64,000 bases of DNA, taken from the NCBI GenBank assembly GCA_026008535.1, contig BRKX01000014.1, positions 51,881,006 through 51,945,005 on the forward strand, written 5' to 3'. The notes below the pieces were generated by a model. It ran no database searches. It saw nothing but the letters and a program-made list of their open reading frames with translations, and was not told the DNA's origin. This document shows, piece by piece, positions 13,121 through 23,760 of the stretch (position 1 is its first letter; every line of letters starts with the position of its first letter). This DNA is from Perilla frutescens. Lineage: Eukaryota; Streptophyta; Magnoliopsida; Lamiales; Lamiaceae. A program made the translations under genes and the position numbers.

Positions 13121-13236
13121 ACTCCCCCACACTTAGCTCTTTGCTTGTCCTCAAGCAAACAAGAAAATTAAAAATATGAAGCGAGAGGGAAATATTCACA
13201 AGGTGATCATGTAATTTGTTAATTTTCATGGTTCCC
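13121..13236 (-). other. Polypurine tract and hairpin next to left LTR (inner part of inverted arm)
   Basis: Minus strand reads TAAGTGTGGGGGAG directly before the LTR, preceded by the hairpin TTTGCTTGAGGACAAGCAAA. This is the typical 3' end of the internal region of Athila-type elements. Homology with the right arm stops at 13236. Confidence 0.8.
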
Positions 13237-14245
13237 ACAAAAGCATACATTAATCAAGAATGTGAACACAATATCTTATCGAGTGAATCGCTTGTCTTCT
13301 CAAGTTTAGGAAATACACGCTAGCCCATATTCAATTAATTTACATCCCAAAAATCACATCCACATTTATTAAGGGGTTGCAAACACAGGATAAGGATCAT
13401 TAGGTCAATTCATCGAGCATACCCGAGCTTCCTAATGTGGTTTCCCATACTCATCATGCAACACGTGAAATGATTGACACACACATGAGAGGAGTAGAAT
13501 CCGGACTGCAATCCCATTTATTTACACACATTCATGGGGGGGTATGGATCAAAAATCACAAGGTTCAATCATAGGGAGGACATCCCTAGTGTCCTTGCGT
13601 GGTTTCTCATACTCATAGTCGAATAAATCAACTAGAGGAGTAGAGATCCTTATTTTCCCTTTTTTTTTTTAAATCAGATAAATGATTAAAAGGAATAGTT
13701 TTCAAGAACAAGGCCGAACATGTTTCCTATTCTTTCAAGAGCAAGACTCTTCGACGTTAATCATAAAATTGTGATCTCATTCAAAATAATTCATGCTTAA
13801 GAGTGACCCCACGAAACACTTCATTCATTCAAGATCAATTCGAAAGTAATTCCTTGAAGATTCATATCAAAAATTTTCAAATTTGACCGTCGGGCAAGTT
13901 AAAATACTTAGTGGGAGAATTGCACTAGACTTAGATAACTAAAACAAATAAACATGCATATCAAAACAAACACAATTAACATAACGTCATTGATACTAAC
14001 ATATTAAAGCAAAAACAACATAATTCACTACATAACATAACATGCGCTCCCCCACACTTAAAACATGCATTGTCCTCAATGAATGAAAATTAATGCAAGC
14101 AAAAGGGATAAGGGAGTAGAGAACGTCACAATTTTGTAGAAAACCGGCAACGTGCGCGAACTCCTACAAAACATTAGGCAACACAACCGAACATTATATA
14201 GTACAAAAAACAACACACGCGAACACGAAATACAAAGAGGAATCG
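13237..14245 (-). other. 3' internal region of the Athila-like element
   Basis: No ORF of note. On the minus strand a second polypurine-like motif (CTCCCCCACACTTA on the plus strand, 14047-14060) follows the hairpin CATTGAGGACAATG, a near-duplicate of the hairpin/polypurine module beside the LTR. 13237-14046 is non-coding and single-copy in this window. Confidence 0.6.
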
Positions 14246-15486
14246 TTACTGCTCTAGTGGTGGATAAGGTGGCGGATTCCTTGGCGTGAAAGAGGAGGCA
14301 AGAGTCCATGCATCCCAGCTCGTTTGGAGGGCTTGGATTTGCTCATCGTGACGGTCGACTCGAGCGTAGAGGCCTCGAACATCATCATGGACGGCAGTGA
14401 TATCATCGTGGATGGACTGAAAAGAGGCATCAATCCTTTCTTGCTGCTGCATCAGGCGGGCATTATGCTCTTGCCGATAGGTGGACATAGAGTCTTGCAA
14501 TTGAGTGCCAAAAGAGCTCATGGTATCGGTGATGGACTGCTGGAATTGACCCATCGTTGTGTCCATGTAGCCTTGGAATGAGCCCCAGTCCGTGGCAGGC
14601 ATGTGGTATCCTTGATGCCCTGCATGTCCTCCTTGGTGTCCGCCGGCGGCATGCTCGTCTTCGTCACCCTCTTCATTGGGTTCCCGTGGAGCTGATGAGG
14701 AACCTCCTGTAACCTCCATGGTATGGCGCTGGATTTGCTTCAAGGTACCGACACAAGTCCTCTTAGCATGAGGGCGCACCTCTCGCTCATTGTAAATCAC
14801 TTCGGCCCGCTTGAGCTCCCCTTTGTCGATTGTGTAGGCGTCAATACGCCTGTACCCATGAGGAGCTGGGGCGTTTTCATCAATTGCGCCAATTTTGGCA
14901 CAAAGGGCGGAGATAAATGCACAGAAAGAAGGGTGCTGGGTCTTCCGCATGACTGCGTCTTTGATAATGCTAAAAATGAAGGTGGACGTACACACTTTCC
15001 TGCCTTTCTTGGCACACCAAAGAAGGAAGACCTCAGTGGAATTCATCTTGTTGGCTTGCTCCTTGCCCGAAATGTTGTATGCCAAGAACTTGTGAACCAC
15101 GGACAAGGCGGGGTCCTCAATGAATTTGCTTGGAATGCCCTTTGTATTTCAATTCCGGAATCCCGAAATTTCATACCATGCATCCGCAGCGTTGAAATCT
15201 GATGACAGGTGCTTGATCCCCGTAGTTGGGAAATCAAAGTAATCCCGCAATTCAGCCAAAGTGAGGTTATAGTGAACATCAAACATCCGGAAGGTACAAC
15301 TCTTTCTCTCATCCTCATCATATTGAAATGATACCAAAAATTCAAGCACGACATTATCATAAGCATAAAATTGCATCCTAACAAAGGTTTGCATATTTAA
15401 CACTTTAAGATACTCCATTATTTGTGATTCCAAATTCAACTCCCGCATCAACTTCCAATCAATGTAGCGAGGACATGATATCTAAT
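14246..15486 (-). pseudogene. Athila-type retrotransposon ORF (plant transposon protein domain), one nonsense codon, 5'-truncated
   Basis: A single minus-strand frame is open from about 15486 (CPRYIDW) to 14246, except for one in-frame TGA at 15149-15151. Reading starts LNLESQIMEYLKVLNMQTF and passes VVLEFLVSF, FDFPTTGIKHL, SVVHKFLAYNISGKEQ and VFLLWCAKKGRKV, a pattern I associate with the gag/ORF1-like protein of Athila elements. The C-terminal third is polar and coiled-coil-like (Gln-rich, heptads around QDSMSTYRQEHNARLMQQQE), ending in a Pro-rich tail (NPPPYPPLEQ). The N-terminus is cut where the right inverted arm begins (15521). No protease, reverse transcriptase or integrase is present in the element. 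Confidence 0.75.
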
Positions 15487-15520
15487 GGCTACGGAGAGTG
15501 AGGTAACGGTTACCTTCATT

Positions 15521-15636
15521 GGGAACCATGAAAATTAACAAATTACATGATCACCTTGTGAATATTTCCCTCTCGCTTCATATTTTTAATTTTCTTGTTT
15601 GCTTGAGGACAAGCAAAGAGTTAAGTGTGGGGGAGT
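15521..15636 (+). other. Polypurine tract and hairpin next to right LTR
   Basis: Inverted copy of 13121-13236: TTTGCTTGAGGACAAGCAAA hairpin then TTAAGTGTGGGGGAG directly before the LTR. The homologous arm starts abruptly at GGGAACCATG (15521). Confidence 0.8.
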
Positions 15637-17420
15637 TGTTTAGTGTCTAATTGTGTCATTTTAATTTATTGATTTTATGGTGTTTAGTATTTATTTTGTT
15701 CATTTTGATATTGTTATGTGTTGCTTTTATGTGTTTATTTGTGCTTATTGCTCTAATGGTGGATTATGCCAAGTATTGCAAAAGCTGGAGCTTTTAATCA
15801 TGAAAGCAAGTATTTTATGGTAATTAGGTGGTAAGTGCAAATCGACTAATTGAGCTGGATTGTTGAAATAAGAAAATCAAGACTGCTAAAGGAATTGAGG
15901 AAAAAGCACCCGCACGGGCGGGCACCAAAAACGCCGAGAGCCTTGGGCCCCCGCCGCGCCCGCCTCACGCCCCCGCCGCGCCAAGGGCCCCCGCGGGGCT
16001 AGCCCCCGTCGCGCCCCAGAGCCCCCGCCGCGCCATGCAGCCCGCCGGCGCGCGGGCTACCCCTCTTCCTCTCGGTCCAGTTTTTGCCACGTTCGTTACA
16101 AGGACCTTTTGAGCCATTTTTTAATTACTAGATTTTTAGGTTATCAGCCCCTAAACTTCTAGAGTAGACTTTTGGACACAAAAATCTTCCACAAATCCCT
16201 TCATTAATTGATCCCTTACCATCAACTCCCATCACCTTCTCTCTCTCTATCTCTCTCTCTCACGTCTCTCATCTTCTCTCTCTCATATATCTAATAGATT
16301 TTGAGGGGATTTAAAATCACTCTCGATCATCTTCTCCAGTACGCCACTTCATCATCTTATCCAGCACACCACTCCATTTTCTCTCTATACACACACAGTA
16401 CACACAAGAAAATCTCTACACACCATTACACACCATTTCACACCATTTTCTCACCATCACCACTACCATTCAAAAGAGGAGGAAGATAAGAGGAAGGCAG
16501 ACTAAGGAAAAGAAGGAAGAACAAGAAGAACTCGACTTCGAGCTATCCGCGGAAGCTAAGCTCGTTTGGAAGGTTTTCCTTGTGGTATTTTCTTTCTAGT
16601 TCTTGGAATGATTTGTGGGGGTTTGTCCCAAACTTGTGAAAGACATTGAATATTATAAAAGCTTTTGTTATTTTCATTTGGTTATGAGATGACATCCTCT
16701 TATGATATTTGTGGTATTTTGAGCATGGTTATGGGCTAATCTTACTATTAGGGTGTAGAAGATCGATTTGGTTTTTGATCTATGCTTGTTCTTGTTGGGT
16801 GTTGTTGTTGGAATTGTGCTTTTTCATGTTTAGGTAATTGATGATTTAGAGAAGTCTTGATTGTGAATCTAAATCCGGAAATTGGTTCCTTCGACGTTAG
16901 GTGCATGGGGTTCCTAAGCCTAATATGTTAATCTTGCATGTATGGTATAACTAAGAGAGGTTTAACGGATAGACGGTGACAGGAATTGAAGTTAAACTAA
17001 TTGGAAGGGTCTATCATATTTGTGAGAATAGCATTATCATCTTGATTTAAGCATAGTGATAAAACCATTGAGAGAATCTACACCCTAATACCTTAATCAA
17101 ACTCGTTTCCGCTAATCTCGTTTTAATTCATGTTTTTGCATTTAAATCACCTTGCATTATTGTCTATTTCGAATTTGTAGCATAATCCTCATCGAACCCC
17201 TTGTTAGAATGTTTAGATCTTATTTTAGTTGTTTTGTCGAAAGCATGTGTAGCCTATAGATAGTTCTTTCACATAAAGTCTTCCTTGAGAGATCGACCCG
17301 GGTTAAAGTTCATCGCTTCTACAATTGACACCGTCCAATTGCGGGTGTGGTCCTAAGTGGTGTCTAGTGAGCATAAACCGGAAATTATAAGTGTAAATTT
17401 GGACCCAATCAAATTTTAAA
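15637..17420 (+). mobile_element. Athila-like LTR, right copy (plus orientation)
   Basis: Runs TGTTTAGTGTC ... ATTTTAAA; the expected terminal ACA has become AA by an apparent single-base loss. About 1784 bp and nearly identical to the reverse complement of the left LTR, with scattered substitutions and one short length difference in the GC-rich tract (15905-16065). Following bases GGGTA (17421-17425) resemble GGGTG (11330-11334) outside the left LTR, a candidate 5-bp target duplication. Confidence 0.88.
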
Positions 17421-17717
17421 GGGTAAACACACGAGAAAAAATAAATAAAACTCATTAGGTAAATGTAAAATTTATATATTTTAAACCCTTAATAATTATT
17501 TTAGAATACCTTTGTTTTATGAAGGTGAAATAAAGAAAATAAACAATGTTTAAAATTTGTGTATAATTCTATCATAGAGTTCTTTTATATATGGGAACTG
17601 ATATTAGCATATTATTGTATAATAATATAGTATATTGCTACATTTAAATAAATCTTTTATATATAAGGAAATTACTAATATAGGATAATTTATATTAAAA
17701 TAAATCTTTTAAAAAAA

Positions 17718-17929
17718 TTTGGGTCAGGCCGGCCCGGCCCGAACCAAAATTGGGCCTAAAATTCATGACCCCAGCCCAGCCCGTGGGCCTAAGGCTAAAT
17801 TCCAGTTTTTTCACTGGGCCAATTTTTTTCCAGGCTGACCCGGCCGGCCCGAAATCAAATCGGGCCTATAAAACTACGGCCCGACCCGACCCAAAATCGG
17901 GCTGGATCAGGCCGATTTTGACAGCCCTA
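17718..17929. mobile_element. GGCCCGG-rich hAT-type MITE, one end visible
   Basis: GC-rich block full of CGGGCC/GGCCCG motifs. The right end reads CCGATTTTGACAGCCCTA, the reverse complement of a typical hAT end TAGGGCTGTCAAAATCGG. A matching left end was not found. Related in style to 53994-54328. Confidence 0.6.
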
Positions 17930-18084
17930 CATGAGACGTTGGCATTCAACTAAACATTAGATCATATGGAGCAAGTGTTGAGAAATAAGTTCACCTAATT
18001 AAGAAAACAGAGCCAACAGTCATAATGCAAACCAGTTTTAATACACAGTAAAACTCAAGTCCACAAAAGTCCTACACATTTCAT

Positions 18085-18325
18085 TCAACTCTCAAATCTT
18101 CTTCTTTCCTTTTTGTCTGAAAATAAAAATGAAAAATGGTAAGATACACGTATAGAAAAAAAATCAACTAACGAACACGTATAGAAAAAAAATTCTCAGC
18201 AAGTGTGATCTGGAAAACAAAATTTCAAAGAATAATACACGAATTCAATCCGATTCCCATGGATTTCAAAAATCCTACTGCAACACATCTAAATCTAAAT
18301 AAAAAAAATTATCGTATCACTAAAT

Positions 18326-18364
<39 letters not shown>

Positions 18365-18489
18365 AACTTACTTCTGCCTTCACTCACCAACTCCAGCACA
18401 GCATCTCCACTTGGGGTAACGATAAATCCGTCCGGCCCGAACACCATATCCGCAATTGCTTGACCACTGATCCACTGCTCCGATTCCAT
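18085..18489 (-). CDS. Possible small two-exon gene of unknown function (about 49 codons)
   Basis: I do not recognise this product. Minus strand: an ATG at 18489 follows a stretch with AAACCCTAAT (common in plant 5'UTRs). Exon 1 (18489-18372) encodes a protein starting MESEQWISGQAIADM, with FGPDGFIVTPSG further on, and ends at AA|GTAAGT. The intron 18371-18117 contains an (AT)n tract and ends TTTTCAG. Exon 2 (18116-18085) adds a basic tail NKKERRRFES and a TGA. Total 49 residues, no signal peptide or membrane segment. A second good donor (TTG|GTGAGT) lies slightly upstream in exon 1. Local base composition is more gene-like than the surroundings. It could be a true small gene, the first exon of a longer one, or a gene fragment. 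Confidence 0.4.
18330..18361. repeat. (AT)n microsatellite
   Basis: Uninterrupted TA/AT dinucleotide run inside the intron of the possible small gene. Confidence 0.95.
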
Positions 18490-18941
18490 TGACGGGTGAC
18501 AGAAGATCACAAGCCGAATTAGGGTTTGAGAATTGAGATTTTTTTTTTCGTTTTGATTTTGGGGATCTGGTGGTTTTATTTACTTCTTTTCTTTTCTTTT
18601 TTAGTTTTTCATTGTTTTTTTCTTTTGCGTTTATCTCATTTTCTTTTATTTCTTTTATTTATTATTTACTTTTGTCATTTCAGTATTTATTGTTTTACTT
18701 ATGTACCCATGTTAGTTAATTAGTTTATTAGTGACGTAATTTTATTATTTTTCATTACTAATACTCAAAATTCAATACGTAAACATCATCTTAAATTCTT
18801 AATTAATTCGAATTCAAATTTTAAAACATTGTTCTTACATATATAATTTATAAGTGTCATCATATGTGTCGCTTGTTTAAATCGGATGGTATCATCTGTT
18901 ACATTATGTAGAACACTCTATACTGCATATGCATTATAAAA

Positions 18942-19143
18942 TATTAATTTTTATTTCATTTTTTCTACGATTTCAGTTGATTGTGCTTTAGTTTAATTTT
19001 ACACTTATTAATTAGGGTTCTTTTTTCCAATTAGTGTATATAATTATTTTTTGGGAAAAGCGGACCCTAATTAATAAATGTAAAATTAAACTAAGGTACA
19101 ATCAATTGAAATCGAAGAAAAAAATGGAATAAAAATTAATATT
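18942..19143. repeat. Fold-back (long hairpin) element
   Basis: Two arms of about 80 bp (roughly 18942-19022 and 19062-19143) are almost perfect inverse complements, e.g. TAGTTTAATTTTACACTTAT versus ATAAATGTAAAATTAAACTA, with a 40-bp loop. Related AT-rich sequences containing AGTTTAATTTTAC or its complement occur at 27440-27740, 48380-48720 and 62500-62830. No ORF; probably a MITE family or a source of small RNA. Confidence 0.75.
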
Positions 19144-19213
19144 TTTAAATGTCTAGCATAAAATGTTGCAATTTGCACATAATGTTGCATATGATTTCAT
19201 CTCTAGTTAAATA

Positions 19214-19452
19214 CTACTTCCTCAGTTTAAAAAAATGATATTTTAAATTTTACAATAAAAATTAAAAAATGTTAACAAATATATAATCTCTCCCTATTAA
19301 TTTATATTTTCCTAATATATCTTAATTTCTGTCTCATTGTAATATATATATAGAGGTAATTTGGGAGGAAGATTGTTAAAACATGTAAAACAACAAATAA
19401 TTTACAATAAAATTAATAAGCTAAAACACTATTTTTTCTGAAATTGGGAGAG
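19214..19452. mobile_element. Stowaway-like MITE
   Basis: Begins TA|CTACTTCCTCAGTTTAAAA and ends CTGAAATTGGGAGAG|TA: inverted termini with TA on both sides, 239 bp, the size and end pattern of Stowaway (Tc1/mariner) MITEs. Confidence 0.7.
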
Positions 19453-19651
19453 TATGAGTTATAAGGATTTAATTTAAATTCCCGAATAAGAGGTATATAT
19501 ATCGTATTCTTTCATTTGGTCTGATCATTGATGCACTATATTTTTATATGCAATAACTGCAACTACACAAGTCAATGCAATAAAGTAAGTGAATCGAGTA
19601 TCGTATCTAATAAAATCGTGATCCATTTATTTTCAATTTATTTGTAAAGTC

Positions 19652-20138
19652 AATGAACTGTGGAAGGGGTTTGCTCATAATTTGAAATATTTGAAAGTGT
19701 GGGGGTGTCTAGCTAAAGTTCGTGTGCATGATCCTGAGAGGTTAAACATTGAATGCAAGACATATGAAGCTGTGTTTACTGGCTATGCAATTAATTATGC
19801 TGCATATATATTTATATATTTGAATGATTATTCTGTTTATGAGTCACGTGATGTGGAATTTTTTGAGCATGTTTTTCCTCTTAAATCTCGTGATAATATG
19901 AATGCTTCTAGTTCTTCTGCTTATGATCATGTTGGTATGCCTAGTTCCTTTGTGAACATGTCTGATGATCATGTTGAACTTAGAAGAAGTAAGAGACAGA
20001 GAACCGAATCCTCTTTTGGTCCTAATTTTGTTACTGCTTTTTTGGTAGATAATCCTGATATGATTGATGATTATGATGTGTCTACATTCTTTATAAATGA
20101 AGATCCTATCACGTATTCTGAAGCTATGACTAGTATAG
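19652..20138 (+). pseudogene. Ty1/copia polyprotein remnant, integrase C-terminus to RT linker
   Basis: Open frame beginning NELWKGFAHNLKYLKVWGC, typical of copia integrase ends, continuing through FTGYAINYAAYIF, VYESRDVEFFEHVFPLK, a Ser/acidic linker with LRRSKRQRTES, and YSEAMTSI, which leads into the reverse transcriptase. It lacks the upstream gag, protease and most of the integrase. It stops where a solo LTR has inserted and resumes at 22398. Confidence 0.9.
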
Positions 20139-21214
20139 TGTAGCGCCCCAGTCCCGAAAGACCGTGAAAATGGACGCCACGGGGGTTGGAATTAAGAAGC
20201 GGGAAAGAAAGGGGGTAACCTGATTAACAAAATCTCAACAGAAGACTCAGAATAATCAAACATGTTGTATAATAATATATACATATTCATAACACCAAGA
20301 TCAGAGCTCTTAGTGTTTAACAAAAGGATATTACAAGGAGACTTCATTATCAACAGAATACTTAACAAAAAGAGACAATGGGAAAATACATAAACAACAA
20401 AAGCCCATTTCTCAGCATCGTCACCTTCACGTGCCAGCCTACTGACCTGAAAAATATTTGAAAATATTTGGGCTGAGTACTAGTGCACTCAGTGGGCAAG
20501 TTTTTACAATACAAGTTATGCAAATCATTTTGTTAAAGTAATCTATCTGTGTTCATGCAGGTAATGAAGCTTAGGAGGTTTTAAAATTGAAAGCAACCGA
20601 AGTTCACCAAAACATTTTATCGTGAAGCGCTTAAGAGTGTAACCAGTCACTGCCCGCAACCCGTACTACATCACCATGCGTAAAGTTGAGTATGACCAAG
20701 TATACCCAATGAGTATAACTCATAAGTGTTTCATTTTAGTCTCACCGACAAGGAGTATGGCAGGACAAATAATGCATGCATACTGTAACTACTCACATTG
20801 ACACAGCGCTGGTTTATGAGACTCCGACAACATACAGTAGCACGTAAATATTTAACACAGATAGTCACATATGCAATTTAAACAAAGAAGAGCTTAATAG
20901 CTCGAAAGATACAATTTGCAAAAATATAATAGCCCACCTGGATAATAGATAAGGTTTTAAATTTGCGGATTGATTCTACTTGATTCCTGCTACTTCTTCT
21001 GAGCCTACAACATCCAACATTGGCTTAGTTTAACTAAAGAACTCCTATTAAACTTAATCCCTAAACTTATTTTTAAGTTAAGTTCTATTAAACTTGGCCA
21101 TTTGCAAACACTTATACAAATATAAAAATTATAATTATATACGTATACATATATAACATGATATCTATTTATTTCTAATAGTTCAATATGTATGATTATA
21201 ATATGTATGTATAG

Positions 21215-21250
<36 letters not shown>

Positions 21251-22397
21251 TCGAAAAGTATTGAATACATGAAATCATCTACGGAAAATTCAAATCAGGT
21301 TGATTATTAACACTTAATTAATATTTTATATTAATAATTATTAGTGCTATTATTAACTATTACTTTTGATATTACCTGATTACATAATTATAAATAATGT
21401 TACTTGGATTCTTAATTCTTTGTACAGGCATATGCATTAGTTTTCGAGTTTCTAAAAAAAATAAGATTAAATTCCAAATAGACTTAATTAATTGATTATG
21501 AATCACTTTTAAACTAGTCATTTAAATTATGTTATTGGTACATAATTTTGTATAAATGAAAACTTTTTAAATAATTTCATATACAATTATCACTTATGAT
21601 TTCCTAAATTTAAATGAGATCATGCGAGAATTCATTCAAAACCAAGCATTTCAATAATAATTTATATATATAAGTCTTAATTAAGAACTTACCTCAAATG
21701 AAAATAGTTGCAGGAAGTTATTATTTTTACTATATTTTCCTTCGTCAGATTATTTATTTAACTATAAGAGTGATGAAGAAAAAGAAAAATGATTCAGATC
21801 TATATTATTTTGATAATGAGGAATTTCAATTAGATTAAACTCACCAATATAATCTAGTTGATCTGCTAAGTTCCTCCACAAGACACGTAGCACTTTTTTG
21901 TTGATTAGTCATCAACTATCAATAATATATATTAGCTAGACACCTCACTCTATTCTAATTTGATATATACCAACTATACTTAATTCTATAAGATACAACA
22001 TATAGATACACGTATGAATATATATCATTTTTTTTAAATAAGTAATATGTTTATGTACAATGTATTTGTATATAAATTTTACTAAATCAATTTGCACTTA
22101 ATAAACAAATTTCTAATTAATTGAACTAGGTTGGAATCTAGGCTCCAAATAAAAGTACAAGAATGTAACAAAGTATCTTTAACCTACTCAACAAGCATAC
22201 TTACCCAAAAATAAAAAAAAAAAAAAATAATAAAATAAAAATAAAAATTATGGGTCTATTTTCTTCCCTAGCTTATCCTTAAGGTAATCATAGGCTATTA
22301 TTTTAATACTTAAAAGTTTTTGGATAATTCAATTATTCTAACTATTAGATGTATATTCCTAATTAAATTTAGATAATAAAATTTTTGGGGTATTACA
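20139..22397. mobile_element. Solo LTR (2259 bp) inserted in the copia remnant
   Basis: Begins TGTAGCGCCCCAG and ends TTTTTGGGGTATTACA, the TG...CA form with imperfect inverted ends seen in Ty3/gypsy LTRs. It is flanked by perfect 5-bp repeats TATAG (20134-20138 and 22398-22402). Removing the element and one repeat restores the copia reading frame (..TSI|DTTFWKEA..). No internal region or second LTR is present, so it is a solo LTR left by unequal recombination. Orientation is uncertain; the GGGGCGCTACA form of the left end suggests minus. Confidence 0.9.
21200..21252. repeat. (TA)n(TG)n microsatellite
   Basis: Alternating TA run followed by a GT run inside the solo LTR. Confidence 0.9.
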
Positions 22398-22766
22398 TAT
22401 AGATACCACTTTTTGGAAAGAAGCTATTCATAGTGAACTGGAATCAATAATTGGTAATCATACGTGGGAGCTGGTTGATTTGTCTGAAAAATGTAAACCT
22501 ATTACAACTAAGTGGATTTTTAGGAAGAAACTAAAACCCATGGTTCCATTGATAGGTTTAAAGCTAGATTGGGGGTGGTGGGGTATTCTCAAAAGAAAGA
22601 TGTTGATTTTTTTGACACGTATTCTCATGTGGCTAGAATTTCTATCATCCGTGCATTAGTTGCTCTAGCTGCGATTCATAACTTGATAATTCACCAGATG
22701 GATGTTAAAACAGTTTTCTTAAATAGGGTAGAAATGAAGATATTTATATTGAACAATCTGAAGTAG
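22398..22766 (+). pseudogene. Ty1/copia reverse transcriptase remnant with frameshifts
   Basis: Continues the copia protein: DTTFWKEAIHSELESI, NHTWELVDL, TTKWIFRKKLKP, then an apparent single-base loss near 22542 moves the frame to GSIDRFKARLGVVGYSQKK and VDFFDTYSHVARISIIRALV, followed by HQMDVKTVFLN. A second frameshift follows near 22730. The RT is cut before its YVDD motif. Non-functional. Confidence 0.88.
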
Positions 22767-22969
22767 GTAATGGCCCCATTTTCAATTTTCTTCCTTAATT
22801 TTTCTACAATTAATATTGCAATTGCAGATATCCCTCGCTGCTTAAAAAACCTACCATCTTTAGCCACTTAAACTTAAAAGAACCCGTACAATTATGTATA
22901 CCCATTACACATTGATTTTATTTATTTATTTTTCCTTATATGTCTTGTAGCCTAAATGTATGTATATTT

Positions 22970-23165
22970 ATTTTCTAGTATTTTTTAGTATTTAAATTTT
23001 AATAATTCATAATAATTATTATGGTTGATCAACTCATTTTTAATTCAACTTTTTGTTGATAAATATTGATCGTGGTTAATTATGTTATAATTAATTTTTA
23101 TTTTAATAATAATTATTATAAAAACAATAAATTCAATAGTGAAAAATTGAGTGAAATTAAAGTAT
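22970..23165. repeat. Dispersed AT-rich repeat (family also at 48470 and 62490)
   Basis: Shares the order TAATAATTCA...TTATGGTTGAT...AATTCAACTTT...TTGATAAAT...GTTAATTATG...AAATTCAATAGTGAAA with 48500-48670 and, in reverse complement, with 62500-62700. Non-coding. Confidence 0.6.
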
Positions 23166-23760
23166 ATTAGGAAATTTGAACTTGGCATATCTCAACAGAA
23201 AAAATAGAACAACATCACATTTATTTTTTAAATCAAACTGAGCCCAAATTTGGCAAATACCATAAAGGAGGAAATTTATATTTAAAGAGAAAAATAAAAG
23301 TATATTGTTTGAATTGTCATCAGAATTTTGTTTCAACATGTTTGGATGTTTGATCCTTCGTAACTTAATAGAATGTGAACTTGTTTTAGTTGAGTCGAAT
23401 ACAATCAAATGAAAAATTACAATCATTTTATACTTAATGCATATTCACATTTTTTTTCTATTATATCTATATATATCCACTACTATATATGTGTATGAAT
23501 GCGATTTAAATCAAATGAGACGTGTATTATTAGCTGGGAAAAAATAAGAAAAAAAAAAACTCGACATATGAATATATTAGTCCAACTTCAATAACTAATT
23601 ACAATAGAATTATGATCATGTTTTTTTATACACTTATATATCCTTGAAACTTTTTTCTCTAAAAAAGTAGCTAACATATAGAAAACCTTATATTTTATTA
23701 AACAAAATGAACAAATACAACACGAATCTTGGAGAAATCATGGTACGTGATTTGCAAGTT
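23166..23760. other. AT-rich spacer, nothing recognised
   Basis: No ORF with recognisable content and no terminal repeats seen. Confidence 0.45.

Noticed and set aside
14324..15202. Plus-strand open frames of 85 and 159 codons
   Set aside because: They are shadows of the minus-strand Athila-type ORF; their content has no family resemblance and composition follows the opposite strand.
16301..16489. 62-codon frame present in both LTRs (also 12287-12475)
   Set aside because: It lies in the LTR in a CT/CA-rich low-complexity stretch. Its appearance twice reflects the inverted LTRs, not selection for coding.
11335..17420. DIRS-type retroelement as explanation for inverted terminal repeats
   Set aside because: DIRS ends are short, split repeats with a tyrosine recombinase. 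Here the repeats are full LTRs with polypurine tracts and TG..CA ends.
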